Notes under the pieces: model-generated
Database searches by the model: none
Told to the model about the DNA's origin: nothing
The model's input: only the letters and a program-made list of their open reading frames with translations
DNA from: Roseateles saccharophilus
GTDB taxonomy: Bacteria > Pseudomonadota > Gammaproteobacteria > Burkholderiales > Burkholderiaceae_C
DNA: 64,000 bases
Direction of reading: 5' to 3'
Assembly (NCBI RefSeq): GCF_004342485.1
Contig: NZ_SMBU01000004.1
Location: forward strand, 62,001-126,000
Translations under genes and position numbers: made by a program
Shown here: in pieces, positions 53,773 to 62,684 of the stretch
How the letters are laid out: each line of letters starts with the position of its first letter
Position numbering within the stretch: the first letter of the stretch is position 1

Positions 53773-54378
53773 ATGACCCCGACCCACACGAAAGACTTCT
53801 TCGACGACCCCGACATCGGCCCCGTGCTGCCGCCCGGCGAGCCGCTGTGGAGCCATGGCTTCGACACGGCCCTTGGGCGCTGCGGCGTGGTCTGGAGCGG
53901 GCAGGGCATCGTCGCCTCGCTGCTGCCTGAGGCCACGCCCGCGCGCCTACGGCGCCGCCACCCGACGGCCCGCGAGGTGGCGGAGCTGCCGCCCGCCATC
54001 GCCCGTGTCGTCGAGGGCATACGCGCGCTGCTCGCCGGCGAGGCGCATGACCTCAGCGACGTCGTCCTCGACGAGCGCGGCATTCCCGAGTTCCGCCGCC
54101 AGGTGCATGCGCTGACCCGCGCCATCCCGCCGGGCCAGACCCGCACCTATGGCGAGATCGCCGCCGCCCTGGGCCAGCCCGGCGCCGCGCGCGCGGTGGG
54201 CCGGGCCGAAGGCGAGAACCCCTTCCCGCCCATCGTGCCCTGCCATCGCGTGATGGGCGCGGGCGGCGAGCCCACCGGCTTCTCGGCGCCCGGCGGCATC
54301 GAGACCAAGCGGCGCATGCTGCTCATCGAGGCGCGTGCCGCGGGCCAGCTGGCGGGGGACCAGCAGGCCCTGTTCTGA
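53773..54378 (+). CDS. ogt: Methylated-DNA-[protein]-cysteine S-methyltransferase
   Basis: 201 aa suicide DNA repair protein. Active-site motif PCHRVM with the acceptor Cys, preceded by RTYGEIAAALGQPGAARAVGRA (recognition helix, Arg finger). Removes alkyl groups from O6-guanine. GTG at 53761 would add four residues; ATG at 53773 is preferred. It precedes rhlE by 21 bp. Confidence 0.92.
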   Translation: MTPTHTKDFFDDPDIGPVLPPGEPLWSHGFDTALGRCGVVWSGQGIVASLLPEATPARLRRRHPTAREVAELPPAIARVVEGIRALLAGEAHDLSDVVLDERGIPEFRRQVHALTRAIPPGQTRTYGEIAAALGQPGAARAVGRAEGENPFPPIVPCHRVMGAGGEPTGFSAPGGIETKRRMLLIEARAAGQLAGDQQALF

Positions 54379-54399
54379 TCGGACCGCGACAATCGCGGC

Positions 54400-55653
54400 A
54401 TGTCTTTCTCATCCCTGGGCCTCTCGCCCGCCCTGCTGCGCGCCGTGCGCACGCTGGGCTATCACGCGCCCACCGCGGTGCAGTCGGCCGCGCTGCCACC
54501 GGCGCTGGCGGGCGCCGATGTGCTCGCACTGGCGCAGACCGGCTCCGGCAAGACGGCCGCCTTCGCGCTGCCGCTTCTGCAGCGCCTGGTCGCGACGCCG
54601 CCGCGGCCGGGGCCGCGCGCCCTGGTGCTCGCACCCACGCGCGAGCTGGCCAAGCAGACGGCCGAGTTGCTGCGCGAACTGGCGGCCACGTTGCTGCACC
54701 GCCCCAAGGTCGCGCTGGCTTTCGGCGGCGTGTCCATCAACCCGCAGCTGATGGCGCTGCGCGGCGGCTGCGACGTGATGGTGGCCACACCCGGCCGCCT
54801 GCTCGACCTGCTGGACCACAACGGCCTGACGCTCGCCGGCGTGCAATGCCTGGTGCTCGACGAAGCCGACCGGCTGCTGAGCCAGGGCTTTGCCGACGAG
54901 TTGCAACGCCTGCTCGCGCTGCTGCCGGCGCAGCGCCAGTCGCTGCTGTTCTCCGCCACCTTCCCGCCGGCCGTGGAGGCGCTGGCCGCCCAACTGCTGC
55001 GCGAGCCCGTGTGCATCCGCATCGAAGAGACGCCGCCGCAGATCACGCAGCGGGCCATCCAGCTCGACCGCGCCCAGCGCCTGCCGGCCCTGCGGCAGCT
55101 GCTGAAGAGCGAGGGTTGGGCGCGCTGCCTGGTCTTCGTGGCCAGCCGCTACACGGCCGAGCTGGTGTCGGACAAGCTCTTCGCCCACGGTTTCAAGGCC
55201 GGGCTGCTGCATGGCGAGCTGAGCCAGGGCGCGCGCCGCGACGTGCTGGCGGCGCTGAAGGCGGGCTCGGTCGAGGTGCTGGTGGCCACCGACGTCGCCG
55301 CGCGTGGCCTGCATGTCGATGCGCTGGATGCCGTAGTCAACTACGAGCTGCCGCGCTCGGCGGCCGACTACACCCACCGCATCGGCCGCACCGGCCGCGC
55401 GGGCGCCAGCGGCGTGGCCATCAGCTTCATCTGCGCGGACAGCGCCGAGAACGCCGAGAGCCATTTCCGCCTGATCGAGAAACGCCAGGGCCAGCGCGTG
55501 CCGCGCGAGCGCCTGGACGGCCTCGAGCCGCAGGCCGTGGCGACCGAGGCCCAGGCCACGGGCGGCATCAAGAGCACGACGCGCAAGAGCAAGAAGGACA
55601 AGCTGCGCGAAGCCGCAGCCAAGGCAGCAGGGGCTTCCCAAGATGGGCATTGA
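54400..55653 (+). CDS. rhlE: DEAD-box RNA helicase (RhlE type)
   Basis: 417 aa. Motif I AQTGSGKT, Ia PTRELAKQ, II LDEADRLL, III FSATFP, V ATDVAARGLH, VI HRIGRTGRAG. The basic C-terminal tail (TTRKSKKDKLREAA) is typical of RhlE-like helicases in ribosome and RNA turnover. The stop overlaps the CYTH gene by 11 bp. Confidence 0.93.
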   Translation: MSFSSLGLSPALLRAVRTLGYHAPTAVQSAALPPALAGADVLALAQTGSGKTAAFALPLLQRLVATPPRPGPRALVLAPTRELAKQTAELLRELAATLLHRPKVALAFGGVSINPQLMALRGGCDVMVATPGRLLDLLDHNGLTLAGVQCLVLDEADRLLSQGFADELQRLLALLPAQRQSLLFSATFPPAVEALAAQLLREPVCIRIEETPPQITQRAIQLDRAQRLPALRQLLKSEGWARCLVFVASRYTAELVSDKLFAHGFKAGLLHGELSQGARRDVLAALKAGSVEVLVATDVAARGLHVDALDAVVNYELPRSAADYTHRIGRTGRAGASGVAISFICADSAENAESHFRLIEKRQGQRVPRERLDGLEPQAVATEAQATGGIKSTTRKSKKDKLREAAAKAAGASQDGH

Positions 55654-56125
55654 GATCGAACGCAAATTCCTCGTCGCCGGCGACGGCTGGCGCCGGCAGG
55701 CCACCACGCAGACCCGCTTCAGCCAGGGCTATCTGAGCCGCGACCCGGCGCGCGCGGTGCGCGTGCGCATCGCCGGCGAGCGGGCCTTCCTGACCATCAA
55801 GGGCGCGACGACCGGCGCCACGCGCGCCGAGTTCGAATACGAAGTACCCGTGGCGGATGCCGCGCAGCTGCTGGCGATGAGCGACGGCCCGGTCGTCGAG
55901 AAGATCCGCCATCTCTGCCCGCACGCGGGCATGACCTGGGAGGTGGACGAGTTCCTGGGCGCCAATGCCGGGCTCATCGTCGCCGAGATCGAGCTGGAGT
56001 CCGAGGGCCAGGCCTTCGCGCGCCCGGCCTGGCTGGGCGGGGAGGTCACCGGCGATGCGCGCTATGTGAATGCGAACCTGGCCGTGCATCCCTTCACGAG
56101 CTGGGGCAAGAATCCGCGGCCATGA
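55643..56125 (+). CDS. CYTH domain protein
   Basis: 160 aa. MGIEIERKFLV holds the EIERKF motif of the CYTH triphosphate tunnel, and KGATTGATRAEFEYEVP and EIELESEGQAF complete the acidic/basic barrel. Family members hydrolyse tripolyphosphate, ThTP or make cAMP; here the short single-domain form suggests a tripolyphosphatase-type (YgiF-like N domain). Overlaps rhlE by 11 bp and nikR by ATGA. Confidence 0.9.
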   Translation: MGIEIERKFLVAGDGWRRQATTQTRFSQGYLSRDPARAVRVRIAGERAFLTIKGATTGATRAEFEYEVPVADAAQLLAMSDGPVVEKIRHLCPHAGMTWEVDEFLGANAGLIVAEIELESEGQAFARPAWLGGEVTGDARYVNANLAVHPFTSWGKNPRP

Positions 56126-56604
56126 AACGCCTCACCATCTCCCTGGACGACGACCTGGCCGACGCCTTCGAGGCCCTGGTGCGGGCGCGCGGCTACGAGA
56201 ACCGTTCGGAGGCCTTCCGCGACCTGCTGCGCCAGGACCTGGGCAATGTGCGCCTGCGCGACCGCCCGGACGAGCCCTGCATCGCGACGCTGAGCTATGT
56301 CTACAACCACCACCAGCGCCAACTCGCCTCGCGACTGGCCGACTTCCAACACAAGTACCACGACCTGACGGTCTCGACGACGCATGTGCACCTTGACCAC
56401 GAGCACTGCCTGGAGACCGTCATCCTGCGCGGCCGCACGGATGCGGTGCAGGCCTTTGCCGACACCGTGATGGCCCAGCCCGGTGTCACCCACGGCAGCC
56501 TGCACCGCGTGCCCGTCGTGAGCCACCATGCCCACGGCCACAGCCATATGGAGCCGGCCACCACCCGGCCCGCGGACGACAGGCGCCCACGCCGCGCTCG
56601 CTGA
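56122..56604 (+). CDS. nikR: Nickel-responsive regulator NikR
   Basis: 160 aa. N-terminal ribbon-helix-helix (RLTISLDDDLADAFEALVRA, NRSEAFRDLLR) and C-terminal ACT-like metal domain. The nickel site is complete: His77, His88, His90 and Cys96 (HVHLDHEHC), each one residue later than E. coli. A His-rich tail (SHHAHGHSH) follows. It should bind the operators before the downstream receptor gene. Confidence 0.93.
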   Translation: MKRLTISLDDDLADAFEALVRARGYENRSEAFRDLLRQDLGNVRLRDRPDEPCIATLSYVYNHHQRQLASRLADFQHKYHDLTVSTTHVHLDHEHCLETVILRGRTDAVQAFADTVMAQPGVTHGSLHRVPVVSHHAHGHSHMEPATTRPADDRRPRRAR

Positions 56605-56701
56605 GGCACTGCAAGCGGCGCTGCCGTTTCGATCGGCACGCCCGCTGCCGCGCAGGCAGCCGATGCCCACCCCTCTCCCGGACGGCCTGGGCACATTTCT
56701 T

Positions 56702-56728
56702 GTAAGACGGTTTTCTGGAACTTCATAC
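56702..56728 (+). promoter_or_regulatory. NikR-like operator, distal copy
   Basis: GTAAGA-N15-TCATAC, near-palindromic (5 of 6 positions in the arms). E. coli NikR binds GTATGA-N16-TCATAC. The copy lies 87 bp upstream of the second and has the same internal spacing. Confidence 0.6.
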
Positions 56729-56788
56729 CGAGCGACAGCGCCTGCGCCGAGGAGTGCGGCCTGCCGCATCCGGGTGCCCCACTGGTCC

Positions 56789-56815
56789 GTAAGAAGTTCC
56801 GAGCCGGATTCATAC
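56789..56815 (+). promoter_or_regulatory. NikR-like operator, proximal copy
   Basis: GTAAGA-N15-TCATAC again, 23 bp before the receptor start codon. Two identical arm pairs with the same spacing in a 233-bp gene-free stretch are unlikely by chance. An AGGGG ribosome site follows. Confidence 0.62.
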
Positions 56816-56837
56816 GAATGACAGGGGAGCCGCCAGC

Positions 56838-58946
56838 ATGCCGTCCATGAACTTCCAGTTCCTGCCTCTCGCGCTCCTGGCCCTGCTGGCCCTGCTGCCG
56901 CCCGCCCTGCAGGGCCAGGAGCTGCTAGCCGCTGCCGAGCCGCTGGAGCGCGTGGAGGTCAGTGGCCACCACTACGACAACGCCATCGGCAGCTCAGATG
57001 CCGCTTCGCAGGGCGTTGTCCGCGCCGAGTTGCTGAAGGTCCGGCCGCTGCTGCGCCCCGGCGAGGTGCTCGAAACCGTGCCGGGCCTGGTCGTCACCCA
57101 GCATTCGGGTGACGGCAAGGCCAACCAGTACTTCCTGCGCGGCTTCAACCTCGACCACGGCACGGACTTCGCCACCACCGTCAACGGCATGCCGGTGAAC
57201 ATGCCGACGAATGCCCATGGCCAGGGGTATTCGGACCTGAACTTTCTGATTCCCGAACTGGTCGACCGCATCGACTACCGCAAGGGGCCTTACTTCGCGA
57301 AGAACGGCGACTTCAGCGCCGCCGGCTCGGCCGACGTCGCCTACCGCACGACGCTGGAGGCACCCTTTGCCCAGGCCACCCTCGGTGGCGAGGGCTACAG
57401 GCGCCTGCTGGGGGCGGGCAGTGCGGCAGTGGCGGGTGGCAACACCCTGCTCGGTGCCCTGGAGGTCATGCGCGACGACGGCCCCTGGACGCTGAAGGAG
57501 GGCTTGCGCCGCACGAACGGCCTGCTGACGCTCGCGGGCGGCAGCAGCGCGGCGGGCTGGTCCACTTCGCTGATGGGCTATGACGCGCATTGGACATCCA
57601 CCGACCAGGTGCCCCAGCGGCTGATCTCGGCCGGCAGCTACCTGGGCCGGCCTTTTGGCCGCTTCGACGCCGTCGACCCCAGCGACGGTGGCCAGTCCTC
57701 TCGGGCCAGCCTGTCGGCCGAGTGGCACGACACGGACGCGGGCGGCGCACGTACCCAGGTCTCGGGCTTTGCGCTGCACGATGCGCTGAAGCTGTTCTCG
57801 AACTTCACCTACCGGATGGACCGCCCGGAGACGGGCGACCAGTTCTCCCAGTCCGATGACCGCAACGTGTTTGGGCTGCAGGCTTCGCGCAGCTTCGACC
57901 ACGGCTGGGGGCCGTTCGCTGCACGCAGCGAGGTCGGCCTGCAGTGGCGCCATGACCGCATCCATGTCGGCCTGTTCGACACCCAGGATCGGCAGCTCAT
58001 CGCCACGACGCGGGTGGACGATGTGCGTGAAACCCTGCTGGCGGCCTACGCGCAGACGGCCGTCGAGTTCACGCCCTGGCTGCGCGGCCTGTTCGGCCTG
58101 CGGGCCGACCGTGTCGATGCCCATGTGGACAGCCTGCTGGAGCCCCGCAACACCGGGTCGGCCGGCAAGGCGCTGCTGTCGCCCAAGCTGTCCCTGGTGC
58201 TCGGGCCCTGGAGCCGGACCGAGTTCTTCGTCAACACCGGCAGCGGCTTCCACAGCAACGACGCCCGCGGCATGACCACGACGGCCGACCCCAAGACGGG
58301 CGAGGCGCAGCAGCGCGTACCGGGCCTGGTGCGGGCGCGCGGCTCGGAGCTGGGCCTGCGCACCGAGATCGTTCCCGGCCTGCAGAGCTCGCTGGCGCTG
58401 TGGCGGCTCGATTTCGCGTCGGAGCTGACCTACTCGGGCGACGCGGGCACCACCGCCGCCAACGGCCCGAGCCGCCGCTACGGCCTGGAGTGGAACAACC
58501 ACTGGGTGCCGCAGCCCTGGCTGCTGCTGGACCTGGACCTGGCGTGGACGCACGCCCGCTTCAAGGACAACGAGTCGGACGGCATCACCACCGGGCCCTT
58601 CGTGCCGAACTCGGTGGACCGGGTCTTCACGGGAACCGTCACCTTGAAGGATCTCGGCCCCTGGACCGTGAGCCTGACCGAGCGCTATATCGGCGCCGGC
58701 GCCCTCACGGCGGACAACAGCGTCCGCTCCAGCGCATCGCTGGTGAGCAATCTGCGCGTGAGCCGCAAGTTCTCGACGGGGACCACGCTGTCGCTGGACG
58801 TGCTGAACCTGTTCGACCGCCGCTACAACGACATCGAGTACGACTACGCCACCCAGCTCAAGGGCGAGGCCGCGCCGGTCAACGACAAGGTTGTCCACCC
58901 GGGCGAGCCGCGCACGGTGAGGTTGACGCTGAGGCAGGCGTTCTGA
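56838..58946 (+). CDS. TonB-dependent outer-membrane receptor, probably nickel uptake
   Basis: 702 aa. Signal peptide (about 26 residues), a plug domain (LRPGEVLETVPGLVVTQHSG, NQYFLRGFNLDHGTDFATTV) and a 22-strand barrel ending in Phe. A TonB box-like ERVEVSG follows the signal. The barrel C terminus LTLRQAF is typical. The NikR gene and two NikR-like operators just upstream argue for a nickel (or nickel-chelate) receptor; another metal complex is possible. Confidence 0.88.
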   Translation: MPSMNFQFLPLALLALLALLPPALQGQELLAAAEPLERVEVSGHHYDNAIGSSDAASQGVVRAELLKVRPLLRPGEVLETVPGLVVTQHSGDGKANQYFLRGFNLDHGTDFATTVNGMPVNMPTNAHGQGYSDLNFLIPELVDRIDYRKGPYFAKNGDFSAAGSADVAYRTTLEAPFAQATLGGEGYRRLLGAGSAAVAGGNTLLGALEVMRDDGPWTLKEGLRRTNGLLTLAGGSSAAGWSTSLMGYDAHWTSTDQVPQRLISAGSYLGRPFGRFDAVDPSDGGQSSRASLSAEWHDTDAGGARTQVSGFALHDALKLFSNFTYRMDRPETGDQFSQSDDRNVFGLQASRSFDHGWGPFAARSEVGLQWRHDRIHVGLFDTQDRQLIATTRVDDVRETLLAAYAQTAVEFTPWLRGLFGLRADRVDAHVDSLLEPRNTGSAGKALLSPKLSLVLGPWSRTEFFVNTGSGFHSNDARGMTTTADPKTGEAQQRVPGLVRARGSELGLRTEIVPGLQSSLALWRLDFASELTYSGDAGTTAANGPSRRYGLEWNNHWVPQPWLLLDLDLAWTHARFKDNESDGITTGPFVPNSVDRVFTGTVTLKDLGPWTVSLTERYIGAGALTADNSVRSSASLVSNLRVSRKFSTGTTLSLDVLNLFDRRYNDIEYDYATQLKGEAAPVNDKVVHPGEPRTVRLTLRQAF

Positions 58947-58964
58947 CGGGACGGAGCGGCGCAG

Positions 58965-60239
58965 CTATCGGGCGTGGCTTGTCGCTGCGCCGGCCTGCGG
59001 TGCCCAGCCGTCGGTCAGCGTGTTCAGGAAGGCCAGCAGGTCCTCGATGTCGGCCGCGTCCAGCGGCGGCGCCTCACCCGGCTTGCGGCCGAAGGGCGGC
59101 GTCGCGATGACGTTGCCGCGGTAGCGTGCCGGCAGGTCGTCGAACTTGCGCACCTGGCCGTCGCGGCCCTTGGGGTACCAGCGCGCGGGCTCGGTGTCGC
59201 GCCGGGCGTAGAACTCCAGCACCTCGCGCAGCGTGTGGAAGACGCCGTTGTGGAAGAAGGCCCGGCGCGTGGCGACATTGCGCAGCGTCGGCGTCTTGAA
59301 GCGGCCGCAGAACTCGTCCCGGTCGGCCAGGCCGCGGCGGCCGTTGGCGCACAGGCCGAGGTCGTAGTGGGCCGCGTCGCGGTTGGCGCGCAGCGCGCGG
59401 TTGCGCGGCACGCCCAGGGCCGCGTAGGCCGAGTCGGTGAAGCGCGGGAAGGCGCCGCCCGAGCCCAGGCTGCTCGGGTGGCAGCTGGCGCAATTGCCCT
59501 TGGCCGGGTCGTTGAAGACGGCGAGGCCGCGCGCCTCTTCGGGCGCCAGCGTGGCTTGGTGGCGCAGCACGGCGTCGTATTTGCTCGTGTAGGGATAGAA
59601 GTCCGGCGCGCTCTGCTGGAAGACCTCCAGCGCCGCGGCCAGCCAGCGGGCGACGTGCTCGGGTTCGTCGAAGACGCGCTCGCCAGGGCCGCTGAAGGCC
59701 ACCTCGAACTCGCGCGCATAGGGCGAGCGCTGCACGCGCGCCGCCAGCTGGGCCGGGTTGGCATTGCCGAACTCGTGGCGGGCGAACAGCGGGATCAGGG
59801 CCTGCTCGCGCGGCGTGTCGACGCTGCCGTCCCAGGTCAGCGCGCCCGTCGGGCCGCCGTCCTCGCCGTGGCCGTCCTCGTCGTCGATGAAGTGGTCGGT
59901 GAAGGGGATGGTGGTGACCAGGTAGCGCAGCGTCGGCGCGGCGCGCGTGCCCATCTGGTCCATGTGCCGGCCGCCGCGCTGGGCGGACAGCGCATTGGGT
60001 GGGCCGAAGGCATGGGCCGGATCGTGGCAGCTCGCACAGGACAGGCGTCCCGAGCTCGACAGGCCGGGGTCGAAAAAAATCTTGCGACCCAGCTCGGTCA
60101 TCTGCTCCAGGCTGGGCCGGCCGTCGAAGACCCGCGGGCCGTAGCCCGGCAGCCGCTCGCCCGCGCCCGCCGTCTCGCAGACGAAGGCGGGCAGCGCGAG
60201 CAGCAGGCCCAGGCCGGCAGCGCGCAGGCGCGCGATCAC
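58965..60239 (-). CDS. MauG/CcpA-type diheme cytochrome c peroxidase
   Basis: 424 aa. Signal peptide, then two CxxCH heme sites (CASCH at the GRLSCASCHDPAHAFGPP block and CASCH in GNCASCHPSSLG). KTPTLRNVATRRAFFHNGVF is the family signature around the second heme. It acts in the periplasm, either reducing peroxide or oxidising a protein substrate. ATGA overlap with the PEP-CTERM gene upstream. Confidence 0.92.
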   Translation of the reverse strand: MIARLRAAGLGLLLALPAFVCETAGAGERLPGYGPRVFDGRPSLEQMTELGRKIFFDPGLSSSGRLSCASCHDPAHAFGPPNALSAQRGGRHMDQMGTRAAPTLRYLVTTIPFTDHFIDDEDGHGEDGGPTGALTWDGSVDTPREQALIPLFARHEFGNANPAQLAARVQRSPYAREFEVAFSGPGERVFDEPEHVARWLAAALEVFQQSAPDFYPYTSKYDAVLRHQATLAPEEARGLAVFNDPAKGNCASCHPSSLGSGGAFPRFTDSAYAALGVPRNRALRANRDAAHYDLGLCANGRRGLADRDEFCGRFKTPTLRNVATRRAFFHNGVFHTLREVLEFYARRDTEPARWYPKGRDGQVRKFDDLPARYRGNVIATPPFGRKPGEAPPLDAADIEDLLAFLNTLTDGWAPQAGAATSHAR

Positions 60240-60856
60240 GCGCGGCGGCGGCGCAGCAGGCCCAGGGCCATCGCGCCCGTGGCGAACAGCAGGGCCGAGG
60301 CCGGCTCGGGCACGGCGGAGACGGCGTTGACGGTCACGCGCAGCGTGTCGCCGGTGAAGGCGCTCACGCCGCTGCCGTCGTACTGCAGGAAGCTGGGCGA
60401 GCCGATGGCCGCCTGACCTGCGACGAGGCCGCTGGAGCCGGTGGTGCCGAACAGGCCGGAGCCGAACACGACGGCGTACTGGCCGGGCTGCAGCACGGTG
60501 TTGAGCGCGACGGACTGGTCGCCGCCGGTGGGCGTGAAAACGGCCTCGGCGACGACATTGGCCGACAGCTGGCCCTGCAGGCCGCCGTTGCCATCCAGCT
60601 TCACGATGGCGCCGAAGATGTTGTTGCCGTCGCCATATTGCGTGAAGTTGCCGCCGATGGCGCTGACCGCCTCGGCCTGGCTCACCGTGAAGCCGGCGCC
60701 GAGGAAGCGGGTGGCGTCGATGTAGTAGTCGCCGTTGGCGACGGACTCGTCGACGAAGCTGGCGGATTCGTAGAAGGGGGCGGCGACGACGGCGTGGGCG
60801 CCGGCGGCCAGCGTCAGGGCCGCAGCGGCGGCGGCGGTGCGGAGCAGGGCTTGCAT
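60236..60856 (-). CDS. PEP-CTERM sorting-signal protein
   Basis: 206 aa. N-terminal signal peptide and C-terminal PEP-CTERM tripartite anchor: VPEPASALL, a hydrophobic helix and RRRRA. Exosortase EpsH/XrtA would cleave it and move it to the surface or matrix. The body is beta-rich, Gly/Ser/Thr-rich, low in Cys. No exosortase gene is in this window. Cotranscribed with the peroxidase. Confidence 0.92.
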   Translation of the reverse strand: MQALLRTAAAAAALTLAAGAHAVVAAPFYESASFVDESVANGDYYIDATRFLGAGFTVSQAEAVSAIGGNFTQYGDGNNIFGAIVKLDGNGGLQGQLSANVVAEAVFTPTGGDQSVALNTVLQPGQYAVVFGSGLFGTTGSSGLVAGQAAIGSPSFLQYDGSGVSAFTGDTLRVTVNAVSAVPEPASALLFATGAMALGLLRRRRA

Positions 60857-60881
60857 GGGGTTCTCCTCGGAAGGGTGTTGC

Positions 60882-62531
60882 TCAGTGCGCCAGCGTCAGC
60901 GCGTTGGTCAGGTCGCCCAGCGGCTTGCCGGTGGCGGCCTGCACGGCGGCGTCGCGCGCGGCCAGGCCGGGCAGCACGGGCAGGGCCCAGCGGCGGGTCA
61001 CGAGGCGCAGCACGGAGGCGGTGTCGTAGGTGGTGTGGTCGACGAAGCCCTTCTTGGCGAAGGGCGAGATGACCATCGCCGGGATGCGGGTGCCGGGGCC
61101 GATCAGGTCGCCCTTGGGCGGCGCGACATGGTCGAACTGGCCGCCGAATTCGTCATAGGTGACGACGACGACCATATGGCCCCATTGCGGGCTGGCCTGC
61201 AGCGCGCGAATGGTGTTGACGATCTCGGTGTCGCCATCGGTCACGTTGGCATAGCCGGGGTGCTGGTTCTGCTGGCCGATGGGCTTGTAGAAAGTCACGG
61301 CGGGCAGGGCGCCGGCGGCGGCGTCGGCATAGAGGTCGGCGCGGTCCTTCAGGTGCGCTGCGCGCTCGGCCGGGTGGGCCACCGGGTCCATCGACGCGTA
61401 GTAGTTGAAGGGCTGGTGGTGAGCCTGGAAGTCGCCGTGCGTGGCGTCCGCGGTGCCGAAGCTGTTGGCGTTGTAGATGGTGCTGCTGCTGCCGAAGCTG
61501 CTGGTGCTGCTGTTGTAGGGATAGGGGTTGGCCGAGGCTGCGGCCCAGCCGCCCGAGTACCAGGCCCAGCCCACACCGGCGTTGCTCAGCAGGTCGCCGA
61601 TGGTGGTCTGGGTCTGTGGCGGCAGCGTGGTCGCAGCGGCAGGGTTGGCAAAGAGCGGGTTCATGCCGCTGTTGTCGACCGGTTTGTTGCCGCTGGGCTG
61701 GAAGGCCGGTTGCATGGTGTTGACGGCGCGGTAGCCGTCACCGGCGCCGAAGTAGTCCAGCGGCGCGATGTTGCCGGTGGTCAGCGCGGTGGCACCGTTC
61801 AGGGCCGAGGCCTTCTGGCTGGTCTTGGCGAGCAGCTGGGGTACGCCGTTGGCCGGCGTGGTCAGCGTGTTGATCGACATGCCGTTGGCTGCGACGGTGG
61901 CGGCCGGCACCGTCGGCGCGCAGGCGCAGATCAGGTACTGGTGGTTCAGGAAGGAGCCGCCCCAGGCGGCCTGGAAGAAGTTGTCGGCCAGGGTGTACTG
62001 CCGGGCTAGGGCCCACAGCGCCGTCTTGCTGCCGTCGAAATAGCCCATCACCGTGCCGCCGGAATCGCCCCAGGCGACGAACTGGTTGTTGTGGCCGCCG
62101 TTGGCCTGCATCTGGTTCTCGAAGAAGCGGTGATACAGGTCGCGCGTGATGATGGCGTTGGACAGCGTGCCGTAGCCGAAGTTGTTGCTGGCGCTGTCGA
62201 TCTGGAAGGGCGCGTTCGGCCAGACGTTGGTGGTCTGGGCCTGGCTGACGACGGGCGACTGGCCGGCGGCGGTCAGGCCGCCCCAGGCCGGGGGCAGCAC
62301 GGGCAGCACGGTGCTGCCGTCGCGGTCCACCTGCTTGATGGCCTTGGCAGCGGCGGTGTTCAGGCCGTTGGCGCCGGGGTAGGTGCCGAAGAGGTTGTCG
62401 AAGCTGCGGTTTTCCGCATAGATGACGACGACGGTCTGGATGGCGTCCAGGCCGGCCGGCGTGGACTGGGCGTGAGCCTGGGTGGCCAGTGCGGCCGCGA
62501 GGGCCAGGGGGGCAAGCATGAAGCGGCGCAT
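60882..62531 (-). CDS. Exported phosphoesterase (AcpA/phospholipase C type)
   Basis: 549 aa. Signal peptide (MRRFMLAPLALAAALATQAHA) then VVVIYAENRSFDNLFGTYPG, the metal/nucleophile opening of the PF04185 phosphoesterase family, and TYDEFGGQFDHVAPP. AcpA-like acid phosphatases and phospholipases C share it. AAGGA 6 bases before the ATG at 62531 selects it over the ATG at 62537. Located directly upstream of the PEP-CTERM gene, 25 bp apart. Confidence 0.9.
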   Translation of the reverse strand: MRRFMLAPLALAAALATQAHAQSTPAGLDAIQTVVVIYAENRSFDNLFGTYPGANGLNTAAAKAIKQVDRDGSTVLPVLPPAWGGLTAAGQSPVVSQAQTTNVWPNAPFQIDSASNNFGYGTLSNAIITRDLYHRFFENQMQANGGHNNQFVAWGDSGGTVMGYFDGSKTALWALARQYTLADNFFQAAWGGSFLNHQYLICACAPTVPAATVAANGMSINTLTTPANGVPQLLAKTSQKASALNGATALTTGNIAPLDYFGAGDGYRAVNTMQPAFQPSGNKPVDNSGMNPLFANPAAATTLPPQTQTTIGDLLSNAGVGWAWYSGGWAAASANPYPYNSSTSSFGSSSTIYNANSFGTADATHGDFQAHHQPFNYYASMDPVAHPAERAAHLKDRADLYADAAAGALPAVTFYKPIGQQNQHPGYANVTDGDTEIVNTIRALQASPQWGHMVVVVTYDEFGGQFDHVAPPKGDLIGPGTRIPAMVISPFAKKGFVDHTTYDTASVLRLVTRRWALPVLPGLAARDAAVQAATGKPLGDLTNALTLAH

Positions 62532-62623
62532 GGGCATCCTTCGGGCGGGTTGCGTGATGAATGCCACGGATTCTTCGGTTCTTCCGTGACCGCTCTGTGG
62601 CTCCGGACCACGCCAGACGGACA

Positions 62624-62648
62624 AAAGGGCTGCACGCGGCAGCCCTTT
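62624..62648 (-). terminator. Intrinsic terminator after rdgC
   Basis: AAAGGGCTGC-ACGCG-GCAGCCCTTT, a 10-bp perfect stem. On the minus strand it ends in TTTT, so it terminates rdgC; the A/T ends on both sides make it potentially bidirectional. Confidence 0.82.
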
Positions 62649-62684
62649 CGGCGGTGTTGGATGCGGCCCCGGAGGGCCGGCCCG

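Noticed and set aside
56605-56837. Cobalamin riboswitch before the TonB-dependent receptor
   Set aside because: I could not find the conserved B12-box or the required stem pattern; the repeated GTAAGA/TCATAC pairs explain the region better.
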